DNA of 64,000 bases from Cyanomargarita calcarea GSE-NOS-MK-12-04C (GTDB lineage Bacteria; Cyanobacteriota; Cyanobacteriia; Cyanobacteriales; Nostocaceae): positions 1 through 64,000 of the forward strand of contig JAHHGZ010000038.1 in NCBI GenBank assembly GCA_019359595.1. The letters run 5' to 3'. Position numbers and translations under genes: made by a program. The stretch's first letter is position 1, and each line of letters starts with the position of its first letter. The notes beneath the pieces were generated by a model, which saw only the letters and a list, made by a program, of their open reading frames with translations, was not told where the DNA came from and searched no databases. Positions 18,869 through 29,416 of this stretch are shown here, piece after piece.

Positions 18869-19633
18869 GTGCTATCAACACTCCTGGCTGACTTTCGCAT
18901 CATATTTGAACGTGACCCAGCGGCTCGTAGCTGGTTGGAAGTATTTTTTTGCTATCCCGGTTTGCAAGCTTTGCTATTCCACCGTTTAGCTCACTGGTTG
19001 TATGGCATAGGTATTCCATTTATCCCTCGCTTTGTATCTCATATAGGGCGATTTTTTACTGGCATTGAAATTCATCCCGGCGCGACAATTGGACGGGGTG
19101 TATTTATTGACCACGGAATGGGAGTAGTAATTGGTGAGACAGCGATTATTGGAGATTATGCTTTAATTTATCAAGGAGTGACCCTTGGTGGTACTGGCAA
19201 AGAAAGTGGCAAACGTCATCCAACTTTGGGTGAAAATGTTGTACTCGGCGCTGGCGCAAAGGTATTAGGGAATATTCAACTTGGCAATAATGTCCGCATC
19301 GGCGCAGGTTCAGTAGTTCTGCGAGATGTACCTTCTGATTGCACTGTCGTAGGCATACCTGGTCGCGTTATTTACCGTTCTGGAGTAAGGGTAGAACCTC
19401 TAGAGCATAGTAATTTACCAGATTCCGAAGCGGAAGTGATTCGCACTTTAGTTGACCGGATAGAAGCCTTGGAACAGCAATTAGAAACACTACAAAATAA
19501 CCAATCTGCGGCAAAAACTCCTGTGTTGGCAGGTAATTTTGGTGCCTGTGAAAGTGAGTTATCCAAAAAAGCCCTCTCATGCAACCTCAGAGATAAAGTT
19601 ATTCAGGAATTTCTTGATGGGGCTGGAATTTAA
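18869..19633 (+). CDS. cysE: Serine O-acetyltransferase
   Basis: 254 aa. Transfers acetyl from acetyl-CoA to L-serine, giving O-acetylserine for cysteine synthesis. It has the N-terminal helical region ([33 protein letters not shown], shown in two parts in the protein) and the left-handed beta-helix hexapeptide repeats beginning [27 protein letters not shown], the [18 protein letters not shown] loop and the final VVGIPGRV follow. The start is GTG at 18869. The C-terminal ~60 residues extend beyond the hexapeptide domain with a short coiled coil ([15 protein letters not shown]). Confidence 0.95.
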   Translation: MLSTLLADFRIIFERDPAARSWLEVFFCYPGLQALLFHRLAHWLYGIGIPFIPRFVSHIGRFFTGIEIHPGATIGRGVFIDHGMGVVIGETAIIGDYALIYQGVTLGGTGKESGKRHPTLGENVVLGAGAKVLGNIQLGNNVRIGAGSVVLRDVPSDCTVVGIPGRVIYRSGVRVEPLEHSNLPDSEAEVIRTLVDRIEALEQQLETLQNNQSAAKTPVLAGNFGACESELSKKALSCNLRDKVIQEFLDGAGI

Positions 19634-19636
19634 TAA

Positions 19637-19700
19637 GAGTTAGGAGTTAGGAGTTAGGAGTTAGGAGTTAGGAGTTAGGAGTTAGGAGTTAGGAGTTAGA
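19637..19700. repeat. STRR heptamer tract (TTAGGAG)n
   Basis: About nine uninterrupted copies of the heptamer GAGTTAG immediately after cysE. This is the short tandemly repeated repetitive (STRR) class known from heterocystous cyanobacteria. Confidence 0.95.
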
Positions 19701-19810
19701 AATGAAAATCATAACTTTTAATGGGTTGGATGTAAAAACCAGCCCTTACTTCCTTGTAGCTTCATAAGTGCGAAGCAGTAGGGTTGGTAGTTTATCCTCG
19801 AATAAACTTT

Positions 19811-19913
19811 TTAATACCCCAACCGTTCTCAGGGTCGCCCGTTTTGAGTTGGGGTTCCAATCCACATATATAAACCTCCTTCTTCCTTCTTCCTTCTTCC
19901 TTCATTCAAATTT
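19811..19913. repeat. Dispersed hairpin/polypyrimidine element, copy 2
   Basis: Same block order as at 10790, 38905 and 49684: TTAATACCCC, GGGTCGCCCGTTTTGAGTTG, TCCACATATATAAACCTCC, then a CTTCTTCC tail and TTCATTCAAAT. It lies between the convergent cysE and PPOX genes. Confidence 0.9.
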
Positions 19914-20493
19914 AAGGATTAATTGCTTGACTAGACCACCCTTCCTGACTCAGTTGGTATAAATACCGATTTTGAGGTTCTCCACGCAACTCTAAATGGT
20001 CTACTTCCACAGGTTCGAGTACTAACAGGCAAAAATTTTCCAATGGCTGAGTGGAGTCTGGTGGTGGTGGTGAAAAAGCTCCTTTTTCCTCAACTCTAGG
20101 TTTACCAGGATGGGGCCAAGCAAACTGTAGACGCGCTCCATCACTCAAATCATGCCAGGTGGTGTTACGGGCTTTTTGTAGGGTAGAGTCACAATTGTCA
20201 CCTCCAACTAGAGTTAAACAACCTCCGATACGGAATTGCTCCCGTGTGTTGGGAAAATACCAGCAAATTTCAGCCCAGGGTTTTTCTTGAATTTGCTCAG
20301 TTTTCTGACTACGGGTATCAGTAATAAATTTTAACTGGTTGGTGTCTTCCAAAAAACCGCGAAAAACTACCGTCCGATTGGCAGGACGACCAGAAGTCCG
20401 AACCGTTGCTAGTTGCAGGTACCGGGCATAAACAAGACTGCGATTGCGGTGGAGGGCATGGGCGATCGCACCCCGCCAAGGTGCTAAAGACAT
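19912..20493 (-). CDS. Pyridoxamine 5'-phosphate oxidase-related FMN-binding protein (Alr4036/Npun_F5749 type)
   Basis: 193 aa. Begins MSLAPWRGAIAHALHRNR, then ARYLQLATVRTSGRPANRTV and a VFRGFLEDTNQLKFITDTRS segment, which is the FMN-binding split barrel of the PNPOx-like Pyridox_oxase_2 group common in cyanobacteria and plants. CWYFPNTREQFRIGG continues the barrel. The C-terminal half has WPHPGKPR and a Pro-rich loop. The reaction is unproven in this subgroup, and vitamin B6 activity should not be assumed. It faces away from nrdJ and shares its upstream region. Confidence 0.85.
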   Translation of the reverse strand: MSLAPWRGAIAHALHRNRSLVYARYLQLATVRTSGRPANRTVVFRGFLEDTNQLKFITDTRSQKTEQIQEKPWAEICWYFPNTREQFRIGGCLTLVGGDNCDSTLQKARNTTWHDLSDGARLQFAWPHPGKPRVEEKGAFSPPPPDSTQPLENFCLLVLEPVEVDHLELRGEPQNRYLYQLSQEGWSSQAINP

Positions 20494-20702
20494 AGGTAAT
20501 TAAAAATTAAAAATAATTTGCGCTGAGTAGTAAAAAGTAATATTACGCTTAAATCCAAGTAAATTCGACATTTGACTACTTAACCATAAATTTAGCCCGT
20601 GCGGCTTGCTTGATAGCGCAAATTTCCGAATTTTGCAATCTTTCCTGGCTACATCCACTTGACGTATAGTCATAGTCTGTCTGAAATCAACAAGGCTTGA
20701 TC

Positions 20703-23700
20703 ATGGTTCGAGAGCTTGAACGAAACCACCAGAGTGCAAAATTTCCAGAAACTGCCCCAGCTGCCAATCCAGTGTTTTTTAGAACCTATAGCCGCCGCAC
20801 AGAGGCAGGAATTAGGGAAACATGGGATAAAGTGTGCGATCGCACGCTACAAGGTTTAATTGAATTGGGTAAGTTGACGAACAATGAGGCTGCCATCCTA
20901 GAGCGGATGCAGCGCAACTTAAAATCTCTACCAAGTGGACGCTGGTTATGGGTTGGTGGCACCGACTGGATAGCCAAGCCAAAGAACTTTTCTGGAGCGT
21001 ATAACTGCACCTCAACCAATGTTGTGGACTGGAGTGCTTTTGGGTTAATGATGGATTTGGCGATGATGGGCTGTGGGACTGGAGCCGTCCTAGAGCCAAA
21101 ATATATTAACCAACTTCCTCCCATCCGCAATCGGTTAAATGTCACCGTTATTGGCGAAATTGGCGCTACTCAATCGCATTTGCGTCGTGAAGAGACAGAA
21201 GTCGAGATTACGGGTAACAGCGTCACCATTCACATCGGAGACAGTCGCCAAGGTTGGGTGAAATCATATCAAAGTCTGCTGGAACTCTCTACAAGAGAGC
21301 GATTTACATCAGAAGTTGAAGTTTTTGTCAATATCAGCGATGTGCGGAAAGCCGGAGAAACCCTCAAAGGTTTTGGCGGTGTAGCGAATCCGGTGAAATT
21401 GCCGGAACTGTACGAGCGCTGTACATCGATTCTCAATAAAGCAGTGGGACGGCAATTAAGTTCCATTGAATGCTGTTTGTTAATCGACCAAGGGGCTGTA
21501 ACGATTGTTGCAGGAAATATTCGTCGCTGTTTGCCATCTGGGGCACTCGTTCATACACAATCAGGATTAGTTCCGATTGAAAAAGTTCGGATTGGCGATC
21601 GCGTATTAACTAGTAAAGGATTTTACCCTGTTACCAACTTCTTTGACCAAGGCGTTCAGTCCCTGTGTCGCATCAAAACTGAAGATGGATATTTCGAGTG
21701 TACTCCTGACCATAAAGTTGCCGTACTAACAGATGTTTCCGGTGACTACAAAATGGTCAAAGCCAAAGACCTCAAATCTGGCGATCGCCTAATTTTCGTA
21801 CCGCAAGCTATTCTGGGTACCCCTACAGAATTGCCAGAGTTTAAAGGCAAACACACTAAACTCATCACTGTACCAGCCCTAACATCTGAAGTTGCCTACT
21901 TTATTGGCTACTTACACGGTAATGGTTCGGTAGCATCGGATAAATCGCAAGTCAGATTCCGAATTTCAGAAGATACCCCGGAGATTATTGACAAATTAGT
22001 CGGGGTTGCTCGTGATTTTGGAGTTCAAACATACACGCTGCAAACACCCGAAGAGTGCAAAGCTTCTTCCTTTGAACTGCAATTAAATAGTAGTGGGCTG
22101 AATCATTACTTATCACAGTTCAAGCAGGCATTTACTTCGATTTCAATCCCTGATTGTATTTTGATGGGAAGCTCAGATATCCGTAAAGCTTACTTAGTAG
22201 GTTTAGCGGATGCTGATGGATGTCACTCCCAACGTGTATTAGTGTCGTCTGTTGACCCAATTTTCTTGCGACAAGTGAAAGCATTGTATGCATCTTTGGG
22301 AATTAATACCAGGTTATGTTCTTCAGAACGCAAGCGAACAGATAAATGTGAAGGAGAATTAGTCACTGTCAAGAAGAATGCATCTGCTGCGGTTGAACAA
22401 ATAACGCTCACTTATTCCCAAAAGGAACCTAGCTATCCTAAATCATTTAAAGATCGTGGTTTTCCTCTTGAGATGGTCAATACCACTGCTGTTAATAGTA
22501 CTGAATTGCTACCCATCAAAGTGGAGCAGGTAGAAATAGATATCAGAAGCGCACACACCTATGATATTGAAGTTGCCTCTATTCATGAATTTGTTTGTGA
22601 AGGCATTTTAGTCTCAAATTCTGCCGGGATGCGTCAAGGATTTAGCGATGATAATTCATTCGCCGACGCTAAAGCAAATCTCTGGCAACAAGATGAGAAT
22701 GGTAATTGGCGTATCGATCCAGAGCGTGATGCACTTCGGATGGCAAACCATACAAGAGTGTTTCATAGAAAACCCACTTTAGAAGAATGTATTGATGCCG
22801 TCCGCAAACAATATTACAGCGGTGAGGGAGCAATTCAATGGGCTGGTGAAGCTGTAGCCAGAGCAAATATTGATTTGTTCGCAACACAACAACAGAGAGT
22901 AGATTTTCTTGCAGCTTACGGACAAGGAACGGCAAAACAGTGGTTGGAAGAACATTATTCTAATTTTGATGATACAGAAGTAGAACATCGTTTAGGGCGT
23001 TTTGGCTTAAATCCGTGTGGTAAATAATCTTGCCTCACGTTAAAAACCCTGCAAAATCGGTAAAAGCTGAGATGTTAATACCGAGGTAACCAAAGGAAAT
23101 CAAGAGCCTTTGAAACCGTAGAGCGTACCAGGTGAAACTTTTATTGAAGAATATAATCCTGGCAAGAGTGTGGGGCACTTACAACCTAAAAAGTAAGTGA
23201 AAATGTACGCCGAACTACAGATAATAATGAATCTGTAGAACTAGAGGATAAAAAGCCTTTAGGGTAACATTACGGAGATTATTGGTGCCAATTTTCACTG
23301 CAATCTTTCCGAGGTACACTTAAATCAAATTGACCCGGATAACTACAAAGAACAAAAAGAGGCTTTCACTGCAGGTGCTTTATCTGTCGTTGGACTTTTA
23401 AATCACAAGTTCTTGGAACCTCGCTATCAATACAGCCGGGAATTAGACCCAATTGTTGGCGTTTCTTTCACAGGTTTGTTTGATTTCTTCGTTCATGCTT
23501 TTGGTGTTGATTGGTTGCGTTGGTGGGAAGAAGGTAGACCACAGACAACACAGGGATTGGCATTTAAACACAAAGAAAAAGAATACCTCAGTTTTTGGAA
23601 AGAAGTAGTAGAAAGTGTAGTTTGGGAATATTGCGATCGCCACAATCTCAAACGTCCGAATCGCTGCACTACAGTCCAACCTTCCGGGACAAAATCTCTG

Positions 23701-24345
23701 CTCACAGGTGCTTCTCCTGGATGGCATCCCCCGAAAGCACAAAGATTTTTGCGACGGATTACTTTTGGCAAAAATGACCCAGTGGCATTGGCTTGTATTG
23801 AGTATGGCTATAATGTCATCCCCTCCCAATCTGACAAAGATGAGCAAGGGAATTTATTAAACGATCCCTTTGATCCACGATGTTCTGAATGGTTGGTGGA
23901 AATTCCTGTCGCTGTATCTTGGGCTGATTTACCAGGTGCGGATGTTATAGAAATCGGTAAATTTAGCGCGATCGCTCAAATGGATTTCTATATGCAAGTG
24001 CAGAAATTCTACGTCACACACAACACTTCCGCGACTATTGAGGTGCGGGAATCGGAAGTCGAAACTCTCGGAACTCGCATCTATGAAGCTATTCGCGATG
24101 ATGAAGGCTACATGAGTGCTGCGCTTTTAGCACGGTTTGACGACCATGAAACTTTCCCCCGTCTACCCTTTGAGCCGATTGCAAAACAGGAATACGAGCG
24201 ACTGATGAAAGAAGTAAAAATGCGGTGCAAAACCAATGATTTCTATACAGCACTCAGCCGTTACGATTCTTTTGAGTCAATGGAAGCCGGTCCTGCAGGT
24301 TGCGATTCTGATAAGTGCATGATGCCTGAAGAAAACCTGATGTAG
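20703..24345 (+). CDS. nrdJ: Adenosylcobalamin-dependent (class II) ribonucleoside-triphosphate reductase, interrupted by an intein and a group I intron
   Basis: Reduces ribonucleotides to deoxyribonucleotides using adenosylcobalamin as radical initiator. Coding exons are 20703-23021 and 23275-24345. Without the intein (364 aa) the spliced protein is ~765 aa, close to the monomeric Lactobacillus-type enzyme. Conserved landmarks are NCTSTNV, GCGTGAVLEP, GNIRR-SAGMRQ (split by the intein), NPCG-EIIGANFHC (split by the intron) and C-terminal redox cysteines in GPAGCDSDKC. Both exons end and begin on whole codons in consistent frames, so intron removal restores one reading frame. The ATG at 20703 is preferred over the TTG at 20697. 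Active product requires both RNA and protein splicing. Confidence 0.93.
21528..22619 (+). other. Intein with LAGLIDADG homing endonuclease domain, inserted in nrdJ
   Basis: 364 aa, residues 278-641 of the precursor, inserted between GNIRR and SAGMRQ. Block A is CLPSGALVHTQSGLVPIEKV (first residue Cys). Block B is FECTPDHKV with the TxxH motif. The DOD motifs are AYFIGYLHGNG and KAYLVGLADADG. Block F is HTYDIEVASIHEFVCEG, and the end is ILVSN followed by Ser as C-extein +1. The penultimate residue is Ser rather than the usual His. The first DOD motif has Asn where the catalytic Asp normally stands, so cleavage activity may be lost while splicing persists. Confidence 0.95.
23022..23274 (+). other. 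Group I intron (253 nt, ORF-less) in nrdJ
   Basis: The 5' exon ends in U and the intron ends in G. P1: exon CGUGUGGU (23014-23021) pairs with GCCUCACG (23032-23039), one mismatch, with the U.G wobble exactly at the 5' splice site. P10: 3' exon GAGAUU (23275-23280) pairs with AAUCUU (23026-23031). Core helices: P5 UCGGUA/UACCGA (23057-62/23079-84), P6 CAAAGG/CCUUUG (23091-96/23107-12), P7 GCGUAC/GUACGC (23123-28/23205-10), P8 CACUUAC/GUAAGUG (23176-82/23193-99), P9 CUACAGAU/AUCUGUAG (23215-22/23231-38). Removal joins NPCG to EIIGANFHC in frame. P3 and P4 are less certain. Confidence 0.9.
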
Positions 24346-24743
24346 GACTCTACATTCAAGACCAATGCCAGAAACCGGGTTGGAAGCAAAAATCGTAACC
24401 TGAAACGCTATATTTTTGTGGGTTTTCCCGGTTTCTTTGAGGCTTGTGGTTGAGTTAGTATGGGAACCTAGAGAGTCCGTTGGCGGTTGTCCATCTTGCC
24501 AGTCACAGGCAGCCAAGTCAGAAAAGTGGTAAAGGTATTGTTGGAGAAGACGGGTTTATTGGCTACTCAACAACCGAAAATTGTTCTTCACGTTACCATA
24601 GATTAAAAAGTCTTAAAACAGCGAACAGTCAGCAAGGGCGGTATCGCAAGTATTTATACCTAAGATTAGGTAAATTCAGCCCAACCCATAAAACTGTTAA
24701 CTGATAGCTGTTAATTTATCAACGTATCCCCAGGAGACTCTTC
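24346..24743. other. Region downstream of nrdJ
   Basis: Has a perfect 10-bp inverted repeat AGAAACCGGG (24370-24379) / CCCGGTTTCT (24427-24436), probably a terminator-like or dispersed palindrome. A short frame ending at 24532 reads GGCPSCQSQAAKSEKW and may be a gene fragment, but it is too short to assign. Confidence 0.5.
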
Positions 24744-24962
24744 ATGTTTATTGATGAACTGACACCAATATTTAAACAATTCACTCAACACCCAGCCTCC
24801 TTCATGGGTGGTTTATTCTCCGGTGTGCTTAGACTAAGCCTCGCTGAAGATCCTGTCAAAAGCTGGCTTGTTCAGCAAACAGACTCAAGTACCTACACAA
24901 CAAGCGTTAGTGAATTAAATAATGGCAAATCCAAGGGGCCCCAATCAATCTCTATTGATTGA
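24744..24962 (+). CDS. Small conserved-looking hypothetical protein
   Basis: 72 aa. Starts MFIDELTPIFKQFTQHPASF with a GGAGA ribosome site 9 bp before the ATG. A short amphipathic/hydrophobic stretch (FMGGLFSGVLRLSLAEDPVKSWL, residues ~20-42) is followed by a Ser/Thr/Asn-rich tail. Short cyanobacterial proteins of this form are annotated as hypothetical. No function can be given. It is preceded by nrdJ and followed by a long gap. Confidence 0.65.
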   Translation: MFIDELTPIFKQFTQHPASFMGGLFSGVLRLSLAEDPVKSWLVQQTDSSTYTTSVSELNNGKSKGPQSISID

Positions 24963-25406
24963 TGGTTGACAATTGACGGTTAACAGTTAAAGGTTAACCG
25001 TCAACTAAAAACGATATTTTACTAACGATCTCAGCCTATCTTCGGTGCTGAGTGATAAATAGGTAATTTTTTTATGTGTATCAGTAGGTATCTTTTACAA
25101 TGAAAACATGGAAGATATCAAACAAAATCCTATAAGCCTTAAGATTTATAAGCAATCCCGATCTGAATATCTCAGGGTTTGTAAAATCTCATACTTTGAA
25201 AAATGACACAATCAGTTATTATATGAGCGTATGCGTAAATTTAGCTAAACCACTGGTTTAGTAGTAGATGGTGCGACTTGCCAGTTACGTATCTACTACA
25301 TTGACCAATGGTGAATCAGAGGAGACAAAAGCAATTTTTGCAATTTGTTCAACCTGGTTTTTTGCTGAACTAAAGCGTCCCTTGTTTAAACTTAACGCGA
25401 TCCACA
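24963..25406. other. Intergenic region upstream of the RRM protein gene
   Basis: 444 bp. CTCAGCcTATCTTCGGTGCTGAG (about 25030-25051) is a possible hairpin followed by T-rich DNA (25066-25074), terminator-like for the upstream gene. A frame at 25268-25510 overlaps the RRM gene out of frame and is rejected. A long structured leader is plausible for a cold-responsive RNA-binding protein, but no element was identified. Confidence 0.5.
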
Positions 25407-25694
25407 ATGACTATTTACGTTGGAAATCTCTCCTACCGCGCTACCGAAGCCGACTTAAGAGCAGTATTCGCAGATTATGGCGAAGTCAAAAGAGTTGTAT
25501 TACCAACTGACCGCGAAACAGGTCGTATGCGCGGTTTTGCCTTCGTTGACATGAGTGAAGATACCCAGGAAGACGCAGCTATTGCGGAACTAGATGGCGC
25601 AGAATGGATGGGTCGTCAACTCCGAGTTAATAAAGCCAAACCACGAGAAGATAACCGACGACCTAGCTGGGGTGGTCAAAAACAAGAGTCTTAA
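25407..25694 (+). CDS. RNA-binding protein with single RRM domain (Rbp type)
   Basis: 95 aa. Begins MTIYVGNLSYRATEADLRAVF, which contains RNP2 (IYVGNL), and has RNP1 as RGFAFVDM around residues 42-49. The RRM fills residues 2-80, followed by a short basic, Arg/Pro/Gly tail (KPREDNRRPSWGGQK). This is the cyanobacterial Rbp family, small RNA-binding proteins often induced by cold and lacking a long Gly-rich domain in some members. It is monocistronic, with ~440 bp free upstream. Confidence 0.93.
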   Translation: MTIYVGNLSYRATEADLRAVFADYGEVKRVVLPTDRETGRMRGFAFVDMSEDTQEDAAIAELDGAEWMGRQLRVNKAKPREDNRRPSWGGQKQES

Positions 25695-26214
25695 CAGGGA
25701 TGGAACTAAATCTTAGCAAATTGTTTTCTAGTTATGCAAGTTATTAGTTGCTGAAACTTTCCAAAAACAATTAACAGCAAAATAAATTCCGAAAAATGTA
25801 TCCGGGTAGTTGTGACTGTTAAACAGATGTCACGACTAGTCGGTTTTTAAAATAGGAACACATTAAGAGTTTTTTGTACTTAGAAGAATTGAAAAAATAA
25901 ATGATCGCGTACGGTGGGCGTTCCCTCGCTAATAATGTATATTCAAACACTTTACCCAGCCTATCCTACGGCTATATTGGATATTTTTTTAATTGACCAT
26001 AGCAACTTTTTAAAGAGCTTGATTTCTTTAGTTAATCTAAAATCACATTTCCGTTGTCAAATAACCTTTCTAAGATAGAGGCAGCAACCACAAGTTGCGA
26101 TTCACAACAAAGATACTGGCACAGTCGGGATTACTCACAGTGAGAAAGCAAAATTCGTGATTGTGTCCGGTGATGAACCAAACCAACTGCCAGTCGTTCG
26201 GGAGAACTTAAAAC
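25695..26214. other. Intergenic region upstream of fbp
   Basis: 520 bp with no gene seen. The right part (26070-26214) is less AT-rich and probably holds the fbp promoter and leader; GGGAGAAC before the start is a weak ribosome site. Confidence 0.5.
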
Positions 26215-27264
26215 ATGACTAAAGCCGCAGAATCTCTAGAGTTGTCTATTAACAACGGCACAGACCGTAGCTTAGATCGCGATTGTACAACTTTATCCCG
26301 TCATGTCCTACAGCAACTTCAAAGCTTTTCTCCTTCTTCTCAAGACCTGAGTGCGCTGATGAATCGCATCGGCCTTGCTGGTAAATTGGTTGCCCGTCGT
26401 CTGAGTCGTGCCGGTTTGATGGAAGGCGTTCTCGGATTTACTGGGGAGACGAACGTGCAAGGAGAATCCGTCAAAAAGATGGATGTCTATGCTAACGATG
26501 TATTTATCTCGGTTTTCAAGCAAAGCGGCTTAGTCTGTCGCCTAGCTTCCGAGGAAATGGAAGATGTCTACTATATTCCCGAAAATTGCCCAATTGGTCG
26601 TTATACATTATTGTATGACCCGATTGATGGTTCCTCAAACACCGATACAAATCTCAGCTTGGGTTCCATCTTCGCGATTCGGCAACAGGAAGGAGACGAC
26701 CTCAATCATGAAGCTTTAGATTTGCTAGCTCCAGGACGTAAGCAAATTGCTGCAGGATATATCCTGTATGGTCCAAGCACAATGCTAGTCTATACTATAG
26801 GCAAAGGGGTTCATTCCTTTGTTCTCGATCCCAGCTTAGGAGAATTTATCCTCTGTGAGGAAAATATCCAGATTCCCAACCACGGGTCAGTTTACAGCGT
26901 CAACGAAGGCAATTTCTGGCAGTGGGATGAATCTATCCGGGAGTATGTCCGCTACGTCCACCGGACACAAGGCTATTCGGCTCGCTATAGTGGAGCAATG
27001 GTTAGCGACATCCATAGAGTTTTGCTTCAAGGTGGTGTGTTTCTCTATCCAGGGACGCTACAACAACCAGAGGGTAAGTTGCGTTTGCTTTATGAATCTG
27101 CTCCCCTAGCTTATGTGATTGAGCAAGCAGGTGGCCGTGCGACTACAGGGCACATGGATATTTTGGACGTAGTGGCGAAAAAACTGCATCAACGGACACC
27201 TTTGATTATTGGCAGCAAACAGGATGTAGCAAAAGTAGAGTCCTTTATTCAAAACGGTCATTAG
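26215..27264 (+). CDS. fbp: Class 1 fructose-1,6-bisphosphatase
   Basis: 349 aa. Hydrolyses fructose-1,6-bisphosphate in the Calvin cycle and gluconeogenesis. The metal/substrate signature [19 protein letters not shown] lies near residues 136-154. [19 protein letters not shown] upstream and [20 protein letters not shown] and ERAGG-like [11 protein letters not shown] downstream complete the fold. The length is typical of the class 1 enzyme. It heads a same-strand series with zwf and opcA, but a 620-bp non-coding gap separates it from zwf. Confidence 0.96.
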   Translation: MTKAAESLELSINNGTDRSLDRDCTTLSRHVLQQLQSFSPSSQDLSALMNRIGLAGKLVARRLSRAGLMEGVLGFTGETNVQGESVKKMDVYANDVFISVFKQSGLVCRLASEEMEDVYYIPENCPIGRYTLLYDPIDGSSNTDTNLSLGSIFAIRQQEGDDLNHEALDLLAPGRKQIAAGYILYGPSTMLVYTIGKGVHSFVLDPSLGEFILCEENIQIPNHGSVYSVNEGNFWQWDESIREYVRYVHRTQGYSARYSGAMVSDIHRVLLQGGVFLYPGTLQQPEGKLRLLYESAPLAYVIEQAGGRATTGHMDILDVVAKKLHQRTPLIIGSKQDVAKVESFIQNGH

Positions 27265-27884
27265 ACAAAGTGGCTTTGGGATAAAGCTTGCTTCCTTGTA
27301 ACCGCTAATAATAAAAGGAATCGATGAGCAATTTGGAATTTTGGATTGTTAGAGCCCAAACGTTGGATGTATTATTGGCAACTCCAAAATTTCAAATACC
27401 GAATTAACTAATTAGTTAACGCTGATATTAAGGTTTGGCATTTGGGAGGAGTCAAGCGATCATATTTATGGCAGCTTCTGCTCAATCGGATTGATAAGAG
27501 GCAAGGAAGATAGATGTTGCCGCCACTTTGGGTTAATCCTGTTTATGTGCCGAGAGTATGCTTTGTACAAACGCAGTCAAGAGAGGGCATTGCTGAATTA
27601 CGGTTCATGCAGGCGATTGATTCTCCTCCTTGCTAGGCCACGTAACAGAAATACAATTTAGGCGAGCAGTTAGTAGCGCAAGACACAACATTTACTATGG
27701 GTTCCAAAAACCCCAACCCAAGCAACGTCAGATAATAGTGTTGAGAGTTGAGTTTTTAGTTAAATAGGGGAGAGTTGAGAATTTAGTTTTTTCCTCAACT
27801 CCTAACTCCTAACTCCTAACTCCTAACTCCTAACTCCTAACTTATAACCATCGTCCAACTACAAAACTTAGAACTGAAAATTCT
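27265..27884. other. 620-bp gap between fbp and zwf, with STRR tract
   Basis: No reading frame resembling transaldolase, the gene I recall here in Nostoc and Anabaena, can be found. TTGGAATTTTGGA near 27329 and TCCAAAATTTCAA near 27383 form an imperfect inverted repeat. About seven ACTCCTA heptamers fill 27790-27843. The zwf promoter presumably lies between these. Confidence 0.6.
27790..27843. repeat. STRR heptamer tract (CTCCTAA)n
   Basis: Consecutive CTCCTAA copies end about 40 bp before the zwf start codon. Confidence 0.93.
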
Positions 27885-29414
27885 ATGGTCAGTTTACTTG
27901 AAAATCCCTTGCGTGCCGGACTACAACAGCAAGGGATGCCCGAACCCCAGATCATAGTCATCTTTGGTGCTTCCGGTGACCTCACCTGGCGCAAATTAGT
28001 CCCAGCGCTTTATAAATTGCGGCGGGAAAGACGCATTCCAGCAGAAACCACTATTGTTGGTGTGGCACGTCGAGACTGGACTCATGAGTACTTCCGCGAA
28101 CAAATGCAAAAAGGGATGCAAGAAGCTCATCCCAAAGTTGAACTTGGGGAACTCTGGCAGGACTTTTCTCAAGGCCTGTTCTACTGTCCTGGTAACATAG
28201 ACCACCCAGAGGACTATGAAAAGCTGAAGAATTTGTTAACTGAATTAGACGAGAAACGTGGAACCCGAGGAAACCGGATGTTCTACCTTTCCGTTGCTCC
28301 TAACTTTTTTCCAGAAGCGATTAAGCAGTTGGGTGAAGGGGGAATGCTCCAAGACTCCTACAAACACCGTCTAGTAATCGAAAAACCCTTTGGTCGAGAC
28401 TTGGCTTCGGCGAAGAGCCTAAATATAGTAGTACAAAAGTATTGCAAAGAAAACCAAGTCTACCGCATTGACCACTATCTGGGTAAAGACACTGTTCAGA
28501 ACCTGTTAGTATTTCGCTTTGCAAATGCGATTTTTGAACCGTTGTGGAATCGGCGGTTTGTTGACCACGTACAGATTACTGTCGCAGAAACCGTAGGCGT
28601 TGAAGACCGAGCTGGATATTATGAAAGCGCCGGCGCATTGCGGGATATGTTGCAAAATCACTTGATGCAACTTTACTGCTTGACGGCGATGGAAGCACCC
28701 AACGCAATGGATGCTGATAGTCTGCGTACCGAAAAAGTGAAGGTTTTACAGGCTACTAGATTAGCAGACGTTCACAACCTCAGCCTTTCAGCAATACGCG
28801 GTCAATATAGCGCCGGATGGATGAAAGGGAAGCCCGTACCTGGGTATCATGAAGAACCTGGTGTTGCTCCCAACTCCACAACACCCACCTATGTGGCGAT
28901 GAAATTTTTGGTTGACAATTGGCGCTGGCAAGGAGTTCCTTTCTACCTGCGTACTGGCAAGCGGATGCCGAAAAAAGTGAGTGAGATTTCCATCCACTTC
29001 CGCGAAGTTCCCTCTCGGATGTTCCAATCCGCCGCGCAACAGATGAACGCCAACGTTTTGACAATGCGGATTCAGCCGAATGAAGGAATCAGCTTGCGTT
29101 TTGAAGTCAAGATGCCTGGGGCCGACTTCCGCACCCGTTCCGTGGATATGGACTTTAGTTATGGTTCTTTTGGTATCGAAGCAACTTCCGATGCCTACGA
29201 TCGCCTATTTCTAGATTGTATGATGGGCGATCAATCCCTATTCACGCGGGGAGACGAAGTGGAAGCTGCTTGGCAGGTAGTGACACCAGCCCTTTCCGTT
29301 TGGGATGCACCCTCAGATCCAGCAACAGTTCCCCGATATGAAGCTGGTACCTGGGAACCCGTAGAAGCGGAGTTATTAATCAACCAAGATGGTCGCCGCT
29401 GGCGCAGACTTTAA
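27885..29414 (+). CDS. zwf: Glucose-6-phosphate 1-dehydrogenase
   Basis: 509 aa. Oxidises glucose-6-phosphate with NADP+, the entry step of the oxidative pentose phosphate pathway, which supplies reductant in the dark and in heterocysts. The Rossmann motif [20 protein letters not shown] is near residue 26. The active site is [21 protein letters not shown], with the catalytic His two residues before the Tyr-Leu-Gly-Lys. [11 protein letters not shown] is the other conserved block. The length is standard. It is followed, after an STRR-only spacer, by opcA, whose product activates this enzyme. Confidence 0.97.
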   Translation: MVSLLENPLRAGLQQQGMPEPQIIVIFGASGDLTWRKLVPALYKLRRERRIPAETTIVGVARRDWTHEYFREQMQKGMQEAHPKVELGELWQDFSQGLFYCPGNIDHPEDYEKLKNLLTELDEKRGTRGNRMFYLSVAPNFFPEAIKQLGEGGMLQDSYKHRLVIEKPFGRDLASAKSLNIVVQKYCKENQVYRIDHYLGKDTVQNLLVFRFANAIFEPLWNRRFVDHVQITVAETVGVEDRAGYYESAGALRDMLQNHLMQLYCLTAMEAPNAMDADSLRTEKVKVLQATRLADVHNLSLSAIRGQYSAGWMKGKPVPGYHEEPGVAPNSTTPTYVAMKFLVDNWRWQGVPFYLRTGKRMPKKVSEISIHFREVPSRMFQSAAQQMNANVLTMRIQPNEGISLRFEVKMPGADFRTRSVDMDFSYGSFGIEATSDAYDRLFLDCMMGDQSLFTRGDEVEAAWQVVTPALSVWDAPSDPATVPRYEAGTWEPVEAELLINQDGRRWRRL

Positions 29415-29416
29415 AA

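Noticed and set aside
19637-19700. Heptamer tracts as CRISPR or microsatellite-coded peptides
   Set aside because: They are typical intergenic STRR repeats with no open frame of meaning.
23027-23275. A nonsense mutation or assembly break splitting nrdJ into two genes
   Set aside because: The interruption has group I intron helices, a U.G splice site and restores one frame on removal.
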